Of a stretch of DNA of 64,000 nucleotides, positions 26,901-49,570 are shown piece by piece. Made by a program: the position numbers and the translations under genes. The stretch is from contig OZ022241.1 in NCBI GenBank assembly GCA_963978895.1, positions 4,521,467-4,585,466 of the forward strand. Reading direction: 5' to 3'. Position 1 is the stretch's first letter; every line of letters starts with the position of its first letter. Below the pieces are notes generated by a model. The model saw only the letters and a list, made by a program, of their open reading frames with translations, did not search any database and was not told where the DNA came from. The stretch comes from Erpobdella octoculata. Its lineage: Eukaryota > Annelida > Clitellata > Hirudinida > Erpobdellidae.

Positions 26901-28825
26901 TATTATCGAGATATTTTTATATAGTTTCACAGCTCTGCTTGACCAGAACAGAGACGTTTAGTTAGTTACCAGGGTCGCTCAAGTTGCACTCACCCAGGTT
27001 CATTCAGTTCTGTGCATTTATACCGATTTTCTAAACCGAGTCAATAAACCTAAAAGAGGCTAGGCTGTATTCTGGCATGTGAAAAGTCAAATATTGACTA
27101 AGTGATTGAGAATCAATAATGGTTAACTTAATAATGGTGAACCATGGCTAGGAAACGAGATTTACCATAATTAACTTATTGTTATTTTCAAAATGCATAG
27201 AGCAACAATCAGAACAAGAGCAATACGATGAAAATTAAAATTTACTTACGAAAATGATTATTCAAGAGCTTGTAAACGAGAAATAAATTAAAACCCGTAC
27301 CAAGAAAAAACAGAACAAATAAGAGTTATTACGAATAACAAAATTTTATAACGGAAACTCACTAGCACCGGCCATTCTCTTTCTGCCCCGTGTCGCAGCA
27401 GATCCGGGCAGGTTGTCCAAAGGGGTCATCTGCAGTACAGGACTGTGCGAATAAATGAATACAAATTAGCTAATCAATATTCAAATTTAAATCGAATGAA
27501 CAGTAGGAGTGGTTGACAGATGAAAAACTAATCAAGAGGCAAAAGAGTTTAATAAGTGAGAAGTAACAAATTTCGAAAATATATCCAAAATTTAAAACTG
27601 CTCTTACTTGCTGTTAAACTGTTGAGTGTCCACTCCTGAAAGATTCTGAATTGGCTGAGGAGCAAAGAGTCCCAAAGGTAGGCGTTGAGTGGGCAGAAAG
27701 GAGGTAGAATAGCCCTGGTGTGATAAGACCCCTGGGTTGGCACTGTTCTGCAGTCCCACTGAACTAGCAGAATTTTGAAAGACGAAGGTTTTATGCATGG
27801 GGAACAGCTGGGAACCGATAGCATTTGGATTTGAAAATCCAGGAACCCCGGTGGGGTCGGCAGGTCCCTGGGGAAGAAGGCGAGCAATAGCAAATCCGTT
27901 TCGAAGTCGATAAGGCTCACCTTGCTCTCTTTTAATGTGACTTCTGACATTGGTAAGCGAGTTAACTTGGATCATGGCATTGATATCGATGGTGACGGGA
28001 ACAGCAGGGGGAAACAGGCTCAAATCAACAGAACAATTGGGAGTGTTTGAAAGTCTGGCTGTTTCCAGCGTCAATGATACAGACTGGTTGTAGAGTTTCC
28101 ATCTACCGACAGTTCCATCAAACCATTGCCACGTTATACCAAGAGCTGGTAGGCTGCCTTCCATGCACCGCACTTTTTCCATTTCATACGATTCTGTAAT
28201 TATAATTCATTATATTCGTCATTATATTATAATTCATTATATTCGTCATTATATTATAATTCATTATATTCGTCACGCTAAGTTTAGTAATTACCATTTA
28301 AAAACTATCAACTTAACTTATTCTATAATAATTACTCCTTCAAATTTTCATTTTAAAGATATCTACACTAATTTTCATGCTGAAAATTATAATTGTAAAG
28401 ATCTACAAAGTAAACTAAACAATGGATAATCACACAAACTCGTTCTATAGAGTCTAACTGAGCTTTAGGGACGGGTTAAGCCATGCCCAGGCTTAGCCTG
28501 CCTCAGCCACATTAGTTTAAAAAAGTATTTGTTCAAAATGCAACCTTTAAACCACAGATAAAACGTAAATGTTAAATTTTCTTGTAACAGCAAACTAACT
28601 TGAAAGAGTTACCAAAACCTTGCGTGTAGGACAAAGGCTGGCCATAGTCGGTACGCCCAAATAGTTTCCCAAGTTGAGGAATTCCGGATGAGCTCTATTT
28701 TCGGCTGTTATTTTGGCGTGCATATCTTCCAAAATATCAGAGTAGTGTTGTTCGAGGCCATTCCAGCAACCGTTTTCGTCTTGATATTCCCAAACGACAC
28801 AACAGCTTTGGCTTTGTTGACTCAT
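23072..28825 (-). CDS. DTX: Deltex E3 ubiquitin ligase (DTX1/2/4 type)
   Basis: Nine exons, 621 residues: 28825-28600, 28193-27608, 27442-27363, 26274-26014, 25745-25678, 25099-24953, 24812-24651, 23734-23645 and 23317-23072. Deltex is a Notch-pathway regulator and RING ubiquitin ligase. N-terminal WWE domains ([25 protein letters not shown]) bind Notch ankyrin repeats in known homologues. A Pro/Ser-rich linker follows, then a RING (CCIC at 409-412, [14 protein letters not shown] at 462-465). The Deltex C-terminal domain contains [20 protein letters not shown] and [18 protein letters not shown], almost identical to vertebrates. The length matches human DTX1 (620). Start: the first in-frame ATG is 28825. 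An earlier in-frame TTG is not a likely eukaryotic start. The 68-bp exon 25745-25678 is the weakest: its donor is GAG|GTTATC, but phases fit and VPEE-DCCIC aligns with PPDE-DCTIC. The tail adds an acidic end. It is head-to-head with the GPCR at a distance of 5.7 kb. Confidence 0.92.
23904..23938. repeat. (AAT)n microsatellite in a Deltex intron
   Basis: About ten ATA/AAT units in the intron between the last two 3' DTC-domain exons. Confidence 0.85.
24090..24622 (+). pseudogene. Decayed 3' end of a non-LTR retrotransposon, antisense in a Deltex intron
   Basis: Conceptual translation gives pieces of the C-terminal end common to many LINE ORF2 proteins, split over frames. [15 protein letters not shown] is in one frame, [12 protein letters not shown] in the next, and [11 protein letters not shown] back in the first, so at least two frameshifts separate them. 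The segment ends at a TGTGCTATATTTATTG-(AAT)n tail near 24600-24622, typical of LINE/SINE 3' ends. It lies wholly within the intron 23735-24650, opposite to Deltex. A frame of about 80 codons starting at 24190 is part of this and not a gene. Confidence 0.75.
26402..26840. repeat. Dispersed repeat, shortened relative of 10968-13226
   Basis: The left landmark GCATTATTATTTGG and the right landmark ACATCCGGACAAGTGAAAGT frame 440 bp. The same landmarks frame 2.3 kb at 10968-13226. It lies in the Deltex intron between the exons at 27363 and 26274. Confidence 0.6.
28199..28277. repeat. 27-bp minisatellite in Deltex intron 1
   Basis: About three copies of a unit containing ATAATTCATTATATTCGTCA start immediately upstream of the exon 2 acceptor. 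Because of this the acceptor's pyrimidine tract is short and AT-rich. Confidence 0.85.
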
Positions 28826-29847
28826 TGTTGTCAAATGTTATAAAATAAAGTATATATATATTTACAAAGAACACTACTTTGAGTGAGAGTATGATATCAA
28901 ACAGCCTTAGCTTACGAATCTAAGAACTGAAACAAATGTGGCAATTATCTTTATTAAAAACGTTGGACAGATACAACAGCTGAGAGCTATAAAATAAACG
29001 CAATACCATATCGGCTTTTAACACACCGCACAAGCTAGACTAACGGCACTAACGGCACACATATACCCATGTTGTATACATACATACACTACTTATATAG
29101 GCACAACATGCGTACAGGATTTGTGAACGTGCGTTGTCGAGCACGAGCTGAATTAAAAAGCCAGACCGAAGCTGTACCAGACCGGAAGTACCTTTGTATT
29201 AGTATTTATTTATCAATTGAAGTTAGCCTATTGGCTGAACACTGTGTCGTTTATTTTAAATCATTATACAATAACTTTAAACATGATTATATAAGGAAGG
29301 TGACTGAAAGGTATTTCGGTATTTCGCTTTTAGCACGGCGCAGCTGAACACAACATCGGCCAATCGGAGAAACTTGAAGGGGCGTATAACAATCATAGAA
29401 ATACTAGAAATACCCCGTCAAAAATTACGAGTTTTTTTGTTTTTTTTATCGAACTGCCAGGTATTAAACAATAAAAGTTTTCTCTCTTTATACCATTAAT
29501 ATTACAGGAAATTTAATCAAATCAGGATTTCAATTGCTGTTTATATTATTAAATATGGTACTTAAACAATGTGGTAGCTCTACCTGTTCCGCAATATCAA
29601 CAAATTGATCAAACCTGGCTCAAGCAAATTAATATTACTACATTTCATGCCATGCCTTCGTAAGACAGCTTCAATATCTTGCGATGTTTTTATTAGCTAT
29701 AAATTCATCAAAATGTTTGATGTAATCGGATAATCTCTTGCATATTAAGATTAAGTAAAAACGTTTTAGGACTGACAGTGTAAAATTACGTAATAACCTT
29801 TATTACACGCCCATACGCACTAATTTAATCAACTGCTGACCGCTGCG

Positions 29848-30007
29848 ACATACATACATACATACATACATACATACATACATACATACATACATACATA
29901 CATACATACATACATACATACATACATACATACATACATACATACATACATACATACATACATACATACATACATACATACATACATACATACATACATA
30001 CATACAT
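29848..30007. repeat. (CATA)n tetranucleotide microsatellite
   Basis: About 160 bp of uninterrupted TACA/CATA units. It makes spurious Met-Tyr-Val-Cys frames on the minus strand. Confidence 0.98.
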
Positions 30008-30750
30008 GCATAGGAAATTATGTATGTAGGTGTATTATATTATAATACAATGTATATTTCTTATTTTTATTTCTAATTTATACACAGTTTTTCTATTAAT
30101 TAAAAGTCCTGATTTGAGACTTTACCGATTACTGGATTGCCCCGATTGCCGATTGTAAGAGCAACCGATTGTGGAGCCGATGCCGATTGTCTATTTTTGA
30201 TTTTCGGTAATGTTGTTTAGTGAACAAATTGACGCGTTTTAATTAATAATCTATTTTTATTGATTTTGCTGTCATTTATCACATTTCACTTGAACTTATA
30301 CTCTAAAAGCTTGAAGGTCAAGTCATAAGAAATCTAAATATCAAACAATGTCTTTGAGCCCATGGCGCTTTCCAGTTTTAATAATTAGAAGAAAACTGAA
30401 AAAGATGGTCAACAGGTCAAGATTATACTTTAGAATTAGGAGCATTTTCTTGTTTTGGCCTTCAAAGATTCACGGCGATCTGAGAAGATGTCCTGTCCCG
30501 CTAAAGAGCTCTACGCGGGGAACACTTGACACTGGTCGATTAAATATTGTTTTACTAGTTTGGCTAAGTTTTGGCGAATTTTACAAATCAGAGTTTACAC
30601 ATAGATCACCAAAAAAAGGAAATGATTAACAAAACATTTGCATAAAATCCAAGTAAGTAACATACATTTCTTAAAGTCATAACGACATTTCTTACAACGA
30701 TTTATTTAGTAACGTTTTTAACTTCCTTATATTAACATCACCACCGGTAT

Positions 30751-31180
30751 TGCTTGCTTGAATGTTTGCAAACTTTGAAAGTGAAAATTAACTAACTTCC
30801 CGTTATACAATCAAGCTGAAATTTGAAATATAGACTCGCTCCTCACGACAATACGTTTTATTAAAAATTGAAAATTGTTTGAATTTTTTTTTGTAATTAA
30901 AAAACTAATTATTTTTGATTTAGAACAAAAACAACTCGAATACAATTAAATAAATGTTTGCATATATAAATTAGAAAAAAGTTTGGCATTAAATAAAAAT
31001 CTTGAAATAAAAGAACTTTGTGAAAAACCTCATTTTTTACGACTTACTTTGTTAAGCACAATGAAACAATTGAAAACTACGTTGTTTTTGAAGAACGTGT
31101 ACGAAACATGTTTATAAAAGGAAGATGCGAGCGAAGAAAGTGACAAGTAAGCCGTATAAACGAGGTTTTTTTACAAATTC
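30751..31180 (+). repeat. Dispersed repeat, copy 1 (copy 2 at 33846-34330)
   Basis: Shares with copy 2, in order: GAATGTTTGCAAAC, ATCAAGCT, CTCCTCA-GACAAT and ATACAATTAAATAAATG. Copy 1 ends at TATAAAAGG (31111-31119) and copy 2 at TATATAAAG. A weaker relative begins near 37210. Confidence 0.7.
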
Positions 31181-31464
31181 ATAAAAAATGTCATCAAAAA
31201 ATCATCATCATCTTCAGGCACCACCATCATCATCAGGCACCATTAGCATCCTCTGGCACCACCATAATCCTCAGGCACCATCATCATCATCAGACTGCAT
31301 CTTCATCAGGCACCATCACATATCAATAACTACATTATCAATTACGGACGGTTTGTCCACTTCACCCATAATTTTTCCAATCAACTCAAAACTGATCTTG
31401 AAGCTCACAGAACCTAAAAGTCATGCATAGTTTTATGATCCCCATTAACCATTATTATTTGTTG

Positions 31465-31762
31465 TAGAGATGGGAATCGAATCGAACCGAACTTTTCGAA
31501 CTCGAACCCAGCTTAAAATTCAATATAAAATAATATTTCAAGAGAAGTAAACCTAAACAAGTAAAAGAAAAGACGAGTTTTTAACACAAACTTTAATTTG
31601 AAACACACTCGATTTAGAAATACAAAAAAAGTTTAAATAATTTTTTTTCAATTGAATCATGTATTGTCATCCAATATAAAGCTCTGCTGAAAGTTTCAGC
31701 TTCCTAAATAGTCAAAAGCTGGTTAAATTTTGCTTGCAAGATTTGCGTACAGAGAAAGCCAA

Positions 31763-31794
<32 letters not shown>

Positions 31795-32759
31795 AGATTG
31801 TAAACTAAATCAAAGTTTGTAAAAAGACAAAAATAAGGTAGCGGTATGAAGCAAAGCTTCTTTAGAAACACTTCTTTGGATACTTTTTTTGCTTTTGTAT
31901 CTCTGTAGACGAAGGAAAGAATTCGTCTTTATTGTTTTCATAAGTAACGGTATATATTATAGCTGATAATTAAAAAAGGATAGTATCGTCATTTTTTATT
32001 CATTGAAAAAATTAATTTATATAAAAGTAAACATAAAATACTATATGATGTCTCAAAATAAAACGTAATTACTAGATGCGACTTTGACCGAGCTTATTAA
32101 TTTGTAGAGGTTTCAAGCGTATTAGAATAGAAAATAGGGTAGCTGTCAATATTTATTACAAATTTGAAAAAATGTTAAAAATAAAGTAAATGATATAATT
32201 TTCTGAGTAATTGAAATAGTTGAAAACCAACCGTACAGTTATTACTCATTACCAATAATGCCAAAATTGCTGATACAAGTGGGAAATTTTTTTTAAATGT
32301 TTTGAAGAACGCTGTTCTTGATTTTAATTCAAGTCCAGAAACTCTAGAGCAACATTTATTTTTAAAATACAAATTCAATTTGTAATAGGTTTCTTGCTGG
32401 AATAATCTTTCCAATTAATGTTGTTTGAATTACTGTACTATAAAATTAGTGTAGATAGTTTGTGTGAAATTAATTAAGAAATTGAACTGAACTCGAATAT
32501 CAGCCATCACATCACATTTCTAGCTAAACTCAAACTCAAACAAATATTACTTGTTGTATTACGGACACACTCGAACGCAATAAAAGTAGAACTCGAACCG
32601 AACTCGAACGCAATAAAAGTAGATCTCGAACCGAACTCGAACCCAACATACGTTGAACTCCAACCGAACTCGAACCCAAAGGTGACCAAACCCGAACCGA
32701 ACTCGAACCGAACCGAACCGAACTTGAACTTTCAATTTTGGGCTCGATTCCGATCTATA
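31465..32759. mobile_element. hAT-like element (1,295 bp) with perfect 8-bp target duplication
   Basis: Left end TAGAGATGGGAATCGA (31465-31480) and the inverse of the right end, TATAGATCGGAATCGA, agree at 14 of 16 positions. ATTTGTTG flanks both sides (31457-31464 and 32760-32767). Just inside both ends are arrays of GAACCGAACTCGAAC-like units, about 40 bp on the left and about 170 bp on the right. A copy of the 12140-12352 repeat is nested at 31557-31770. A minus-strand ORF at 32175-32414 is not clearly a transposase. Confidence 0.88.
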
Positions 32760-33095
32760 ATTTGTTGCTTGAATAAGTAATCTTCGTGAATTAAGAAAGT
32801 GAAGTCCCACAAAAATGTATAAAAAAAATAATAAACAAAAAGTTGTAGATGATTGATTGATTTTCTTCAGAGTGACTATCCTAGGGGAAGCGTCTAGATA
32901 CCTTAGAAGTCAGACTAGACCAGCTAGACGATAACTCGTGGTTTGTTAGGTAGCCGTTGGCATTCTGACGCGCACATTAAAAGCCGGGTTTTCCAGGTGA
33001 TTTTGCAACATCAGCGTTTCTTCTTCGGCAAACTATTTTTTTAACGCAATTACAAGAAAAAAAAACAAACCAGACGATAATGATATCAAATGACT

Positions 33096-33254
33096 AATTG
33101 TAGCATTAGATCACAAATTGTAGCATTACATCACAAATTGTAGCATTACATCACAAATTGTAGCATTACATCACAAATTGTAGCATTACATCACGAATTG
33201 TAGCATTACATCACGAATTGTAGCATTACATCACAAATTGTAGCATTACATCAC
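33096..33254 (+). repeat. 20-bp tandem repeat, about eight copies
   Basis: The unit TCACAAATTGTAGCATTACA is repeated head to tail with no spacers and one or two substitutions (CACGAATTG). There is no spacer diversity, so this is a minisatellite and not a CRISPR array. Confidence 0.95.
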
Positions 33255-33845
33255 GAAGTTGTTGACTCGGTCGCAAATTCACTCACTCATCACTGCCAGG
33301 TTATCTGAACCTAAACACGTGCAACTTATATATAGGTATATATACACGTCCAGGCTAAAAAAAGAAAAAAACAGATAAAAAGAGAGAAAGAGAGAAGGAG
33401 AGAGATGAAGACTCGATATACATCAAGCTGAAGAGACGGCGCAGGTCAATGACGTGAAAAAAAGATAAAAAATAACAAAAGAATTTTTTGTTTATAAAAC
33501 CACCCAGAAGTAGAGTGGTTGATCTGTCATTAGCTGGCGATGTCGTACATCCTTAATTGAACTCAGTAATTTATAAAAGTGTGTGACACAACAAATGAGC
33601 AAATAAATAAATAAATAAAAATCTAAAAAATAGTTTGTGCAAATTTGATTTTATGATTTTACGGCAGGCAGGCAAACAAGCAAACACACAAGACTCCAAT
33701 CAAAAAGACAAACTTTAAAATTTAAAATAGACATTTTTAGAAGAAAGATATGGAATTTTAAATAAATTTTTATTTAAGTTTTTAAAAAGCAGCCCTCATA
33801 TATAAATATCTTCTTTAATAAGATTTTGCGGTCTTGTTTTTTTGA

Positions 33846-34330
33846 TTGCGTGGTTGCGTGCTAGAATGTTTGCAAACCTTGAATGTGAAAAGTAACTAAC
33901 TTTCCGTCATTCAATCAAGCTAAATTTAAAATGATAGGCCTGCTCCTCATGACAATGCATTCTATTGAAGTTTGATTTTTTTTTCAAATTTTAATTAAAA
34001 ATAATGATTATATATGTTTTAAAACAAAACAAACCAAATACAATTAAATAAATGATTAAACATATAAATTCAAAAAAATGTCATTTTAAAAGAATTTTTT
34101 TAAATAAAAAGACGGTAAATGCAGAAATATAAGAGATTTTTTTTAAAACATAGTTTTACGGCCTACTTTTTAAAAATTATTTTAGCAAATAATTTTTAAA
34201 TAAATATTTCTAAATAGTTGAAAGAGCTTTTTGTTTAAGTAAAAGAACCTCTTCATCAACACATGTTTTTAATGCACGGCTCGTGAAACCTCGCCCGCCA
34301 CCAGCATCGAACGAAGCAAGTATATATAAA
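33846..34330 (+). repeat. Dispersed repeat, copy 2, directly upstream of the GPCR
   Basis: Counterpart of 30751-31180 and in the same orientation. It overlaps the presumed core promoter of the GPCR, so the repeat may have supplied promoter sequence. Confidence 0.65.
34323..34330 (+). promoter_or_regulatory. TATA-box candidate for the GPCR gene
   Basis: TATATAAA lies about 160 bp upstream of the GPCR ATG, after a GC-richer stretch (CCTCGCCCGCCACC). Transcription would start near 34350-34360, leaving a 5' UTR of about 130 bp. Confidence 0.45.
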
Positions 34331-34490
34331 GAAGCATTCTTGACATTCGGAGTTATTCACCGTCATCAGATTGCAAAGCAACAGTTTAATACCGATTTAG
34401 TAAATCCATTTCAGATTTAATCGCTAACTAAATACTTTTGACAACCTTTCATGAATGTTGTAATTACGAACTATTAGATAAAATACAACA

Positions 34491-45610
<11,120 letters not shown>

Positions 45611-45834
45611 AAGTGTTTGCTATTTTTTTTAAATGTTTTTATTTAATTTTACTCATCTGTGTATCAATGTGTCAAATCTACGAGTAAAACGTCCGATCAT
45701 TTCCCGACCACATAGAAGCGCTCAGGATATGTTTATGCTGGAAAACGATACGGAATATATAGCCCTAACCCTAAATGTTTTCGACAACAATTAAACAATT
45801 AATGAATCATAATAATTAATGCATTCTAGATGGA

Positions 45835-46000
45835 AAGCGTGAACATTGAGTGGTTCTGATGTGGGATTCCGTAGTGTTGTTGTCGTCATCAAAATCGCCT
45901 CATTTTTTGACGATTTGTACAGCGCTCTTGTGATGACTATTTCATTGTACTGCGCTATATAAATTATCCATGTTATTATTATTATTGTTATTATTATTAT
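45835..46000 (+). mobile_element. LINE/SINE 3' tail with (ATT)n end
   Basis: GTACAGCGCTCTTGTGATG followed by TGCGCTATATAAATTATC and ATTATTATTATT is the common 3' end shape of animal SINEs and the LINEs that mobilise them. No upstream tRNA-like part was recognised. Confidence 0.6.
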
Positions 46001-46114
46001 TATAAAATTATTTATGAAAATAAACAAAAAATCAAAAAGAACGTTTCAACCAGACTTTTTCCATTTCGCCGATGAAAAATCATCGATAATTTGCGTTATA
46101 AATAGTTTCTTGTC

Positions 46115-46373
46115 CAGTGTTGAGTATTTCAAATACAAAATACAAATATTGCAGTAAATACCTGTATTTGAATGTTTTTCAAAATACAAATTACATTAAA
46201 GTATTTTGCTGCAAAAATTCGAAACTACTTTTTTTAACAATTGATACTGATAGATACATCATCAACACGCATCACGAGTACGTTTTAGCAAAAAAGTTAA
46301 CAAATGAAAATAAAAAAATAATTCTAAATACGTATTTCAAATAAAATGTATTTGAAATACTTACCCAACACTG
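46115..46373. mobile_element. hAT-like miniature element (259 bp)
   Basis: The left end CAGTGTTGAGTATTTCAAAT and the inverse of the right end (CAGTGTTGGGTAAGTATTTC...) pair after a short gap. Flanks TTCTTGTC (46107-46114) and TTCATGTC (46374-46381) are an 8-bp duplication with one mismatch. The interior is built from AAATACAAAT-like words, as in many animal hAT elements starting CAGTGTTGGG. Confidence 0.88.
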
Positions 46374-47265
46374 TTCATGTCTTATCAAATTAACCAACTC
46401 TGCCTCTCTAATTGCGAGCCAGTTCCTATCCTGGATAAAGGAGGAGGGACAGTTAAAAGGATCAAATATGATCTATGACAGGAAGTACTTAGCTGTTTCC
46501 TACATACAACCATTTTTGTCTTAAAACACCTGGTGTAAAAGACTTTGAACTACTATAAAAAAAAAATAAATTCACCATTCTACTTAAATATATATAAATT
46601 GCCCGGAACACATTTAGGCCCCTCAGGTCCCTGATGTCGAATTGGGTCCCTTTGACGTTGAAATTGGCCTCCTAAGTCCTAGCCGTAGAATTGAGTAACT
46701 GGTTTAATAATGTGGGAAATATTTTTGAAAAGTAGCTACGACTACCATTTTTGGTAGGAAAAAGTATGGAAGTGTTTGGAGATTTTTTGGAAAAGTATCC
46801 ACGGCTACGCTCCCCTTTCCGATCATCACTTTTTTAGAAGGAAGTGGGAACTTTAAAATCCTACATGAAGATAAAATGTTGGAACGTTTTGACCCTTTCA
46901 GCACCTGATACGACATTCCTGGAAATTGCACAAAGTTGATCAGTCTTGTCGCTTGGAGGAATTCTAGCTTTTTCTAACCTAACTTGATCTTACCTATAAG
47001 TTTTCGTTACCATAATTCAGTAACTGATACTAGTCCCAAGCATCAAACAAAAAAGAGAGAATAGCGAATACATGACAATCAGATTAATTCTAATGGTTGA
47101 AATATCTTGGTATTTCCCACTTACTGTTATTTCTGTTTGAACACGCCTGGTGTGATTATAAACTGTTAAAAAGTCCTTACCTATCCTTGTCATTGACACA
47201 ACATTACGTCACGTGATTTCAGCCTTTTGACTTAATTGACTTCCACAGTCAGTTATAAATGTTAT

Positions 47266-47316
47266 TTGTATTGTATTGTAATGTATTGTATTCATCATCA
47301 TCATCATCATCATCAT
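47266..47316. repeat. Pentanucleotide (TTGTA)n and (CAT)n at the retrotransposon 3' end
   Basis: Plus strand: about five TTGTA units (47266-47291), then about eight CAT units. Read on the minus strand, the retrotransposon ends in a TGA/ATG-type tail and then meets the pentanucleotide. Confidence 0.85.
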
Positions 47317-49375
47317 TTATTTTTGAAACGTCCCTATTCCACGCTATGCTAGGGTTGGACGTTTTTCCATATCAGGCCCCTCCACAAGTCACGATCCAGG
47401 GCAGACTGCCGTTTCAGGCCCAGCTCATCCATGTCTTTCTTCACACATTCCCACCAAGTCTTCCTACTTCTACCTTTACTTTTCACTCCTACAACATCCA
47501 CATCTCTAATTGCCGAAACCCAATCATCTGCACTTTTGCGCTCCAAATGTCCAAACCACCTTAGTCTTCCACGTCTCACCACATCAGCCACACAAGGAAC
47601 ATTCAGAAGGCTATACAAATCCACACTACGTGCACGATCATTCAACGAAACACCACACATCCATCTAACCATCATACGCTCTGCCCTTTCTAAACTTCTT
47701 AGATTCTCCACCTTCATAGACCATGTTTCAGTGCCATAAACAAGGACACTTTGAACACATGCCCTATACACCTTTCCTTTCACATGATAGGATGCACCAC
47801 GGGTGGTCAAGATAGGAGATAACTCTTTGAATTTAGCCCAGGCAGAACGCACTCTAGCTCTCACCGCCTCATCTACACCTCCTCCTGAACCTAATGTGTC
47901 ACCTAGGTAACAGAACTTGGTCACACACTCCACCTTTACACCTGGCTCAACCTCAACCTCGCCCAATAACTCTTCCTGAACAGAACCACCAGCCACACAA
48001 CTCTTACAACGGAAGCCAACAAGATCTTTCAAACTACCCAAAATGCCACTGCACCTTTTATGGACCCAACTCTTACAATCCACACAACAAATAGAATTGG
48101 AGCCAACACCTTTTCTGCATACACTGCATGGCCATTTACCCGACTTCTCCACCTGTCCCATTCCGGCCCGACACTTCATGATTTTTGTCTTACTCGCATT
48201 CACTCTAAGGCCTTTCGCTTCCATGCCAATTTTCCATATCCTTAACTTTTCCAGGAGAGAATCTTCTGTCTCAGCTAATAAAACAAGATCATCAGCATAG
48301 AGCAGTTCCATTGGCAAGCCTACCCTGAGCTCCCGTGATAAGGCCTCTAAAACAATGATAAACAACAATGGGCTGAGAACTGAACCCTGATGCACTCCAA
48401 CCTTAACGCTGAAAGCATCACTCTCCTTCCCATTCACTCTCACCACTGTCGCTGCATCATCATACATAGTTCTTATCACGGAAACTAACCATTCATCCAC
48501 ACCTAGACATCTCAGAGCCCACCACACTATCTCACGAGGTACTCTATCAAATGCCTTTTCAAGATCAACAAAGGCCATCCACAGATCTTTGTTCTTGGCA
48601 AGATACTTTTCCTGCAGCTGACGAACTATGAAAATAGCATCGGTAGTACCTTTCCCCATCATGAAACCAAACTGCATACCATCAATTTTCACAATCTTCC
48701 TTACTCTTTTTTCAATCACCCTCTCTAAAACTTTCATTGCATGTTCTAATAGTTTAATGCCCCTGTATGAGCCACACGCTAATGCATCACCTTTTCCCTT
48801 GTAGACATTCACCATCCAGCTCTTATTCCAGTCTACAGGGGTTTTACCATCCTTCACTACTGCATTGCACACTTCAGTCATCCACACTATACCAACAGCT
48901 CCAGCAGCTTTCAACATGTCTGCCACCACTCCTGAAGGTCCTGCTGCCTTGTTACGTTTCATCTTATGGATTGCATTACTAACTTCCAGAGTAGTTAACT
49001 TTTCACTAGGTCCACAAACAGGACTTACATGAGTTAGTCCATTTGCATCCCAAGTGAACTCCTCATTAGAAATTCTATCATAATGCGCTCTCCATACCTC
49101 CAACAACCTACTATCCTCAGCCACAACCTTACCTTCATGGTCTTTCACGCAGTTGGCCCCCACTACATCCCGGTTTTTACGCATTAGCTGCTTGGCTACC
49201 CTAAACACATTTCCTTTCCTGTCCTCCCTATCCAAATCTTCGCAAAAAGTCTTTCGTACAGCGTTCTTAGCATTAAAGATAGCTTTCTTAGCCATGCGTT
49301 TGGCCTGGTTGTAGCTCTCCTTGGTTGCTAGATTTTTCCCATGTTGCTGGCACTTCAACAAGTTAAATAGCCGAC
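47317..49375 (-). mobile_element. 5'-truncated non-LTR (LINE) retrotransposon with open reverse transcriptase frame
   Basis: The minus strand carries one uninterrupted frame (stop at 47349) of about 670 element-derived residues. Fingers/palm motifs are intact: FVDLEKAFDRVP, HQGSVLSPLLF and the catalytic YADDLVLLAE. A Cys/His zinc-binding module follows the thumb (CSVC, CCVDC, HKRC). The C-terminal block has RWMCGVSLNDR and RLRWFGHLERK, ending WRGLIWKNVQP. The endonuclease domain is absent: the 5' end falls directly on a pentanucleotide array, so this is a typical truncated insertion. The frame happens to stay open through that array. The lack of stops indicates a young copy. The clade is uncertain (RTE/CR1-like). 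It may be unable to move alone. Confidence 0.95.
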
Positions 49376-49570
49376 GTTGTATTGTATTGTATTGTATTGC
49401 ATTGTATTGCATTGCATTGTATTGTATTGCATTGCATTGCATTGTATTGCATTGTATTGCATTGTATTGCATTGTATTGTACTTGTATTGTATTGTATTG
49501 CATTGCATTGTATTGTATTGCATTGTATTGTATTTATTGTACTGTACTGTACTTGTATTGTATTGTATAG
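49376..49570. repeat. Pentanucleotide (TTGTA/TTGCA)n microsatellite
   Basis: About 38 units of ATTGT with C/T variation at one position. It adjoins the 5' end of the retrotransposon. The same unit is found at the element's other end. Confidence 0.97.

Larger units (their letters stand above)
28826..34490. other. Head-to-head intergenic region between Deltex (-) and the GPCR (+)
   Basis: The first 500 bp include a less AT-rich segment near 29090-29350 that probably holds the Deltex promoter or a non-coding exon. The rest is repeats: a tetranucleotide array, a dispersed repeat in two copies, a hAT-like element and a 20-bp tandem array. A 93-codon ORF at 30348 has no recognisable domain or splice context. 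Confidence 0.5.
45611..47265. other. Intergenic region downstream of the GPCR
   Basis: Contains a LINE/SINE tail and a hAT-like miniature element, both listed separately, and otherwise AT-rich sequence. A stretch near 46720-46870 belongs to the dispersed C-rich/T-run family also seen near 7030, 35820 and 62640. No gene seen. Confidence 0.5.

Noticed and set aside
30348..30629. 93-codon plus-strand ORF
   Set aside because: No recognisable family, no splice context, and it lies in repeat-rich DNA; probably chance.
32175..32414. ORF inside the hAT-like element, considered as a transposase C-terminal piece (FPLVSAILALL)
   Set aside because: Resemblance to the hAT dimerisation motif is limited to a few hydrophobic residues and the SERxFS-type block is missing.
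33096..33254. Regular 20-bp repeats resembling a CRISPR array
   Set aside because: Units abut without spacers and the window is animal DNA; it is a minisatellite.
48767..48982. Several plus-strand ORFs between 47.4 and 49.0 kb
   Set aside because: They are antisense shadows of the retrotransposon reverse transcriptase frame.
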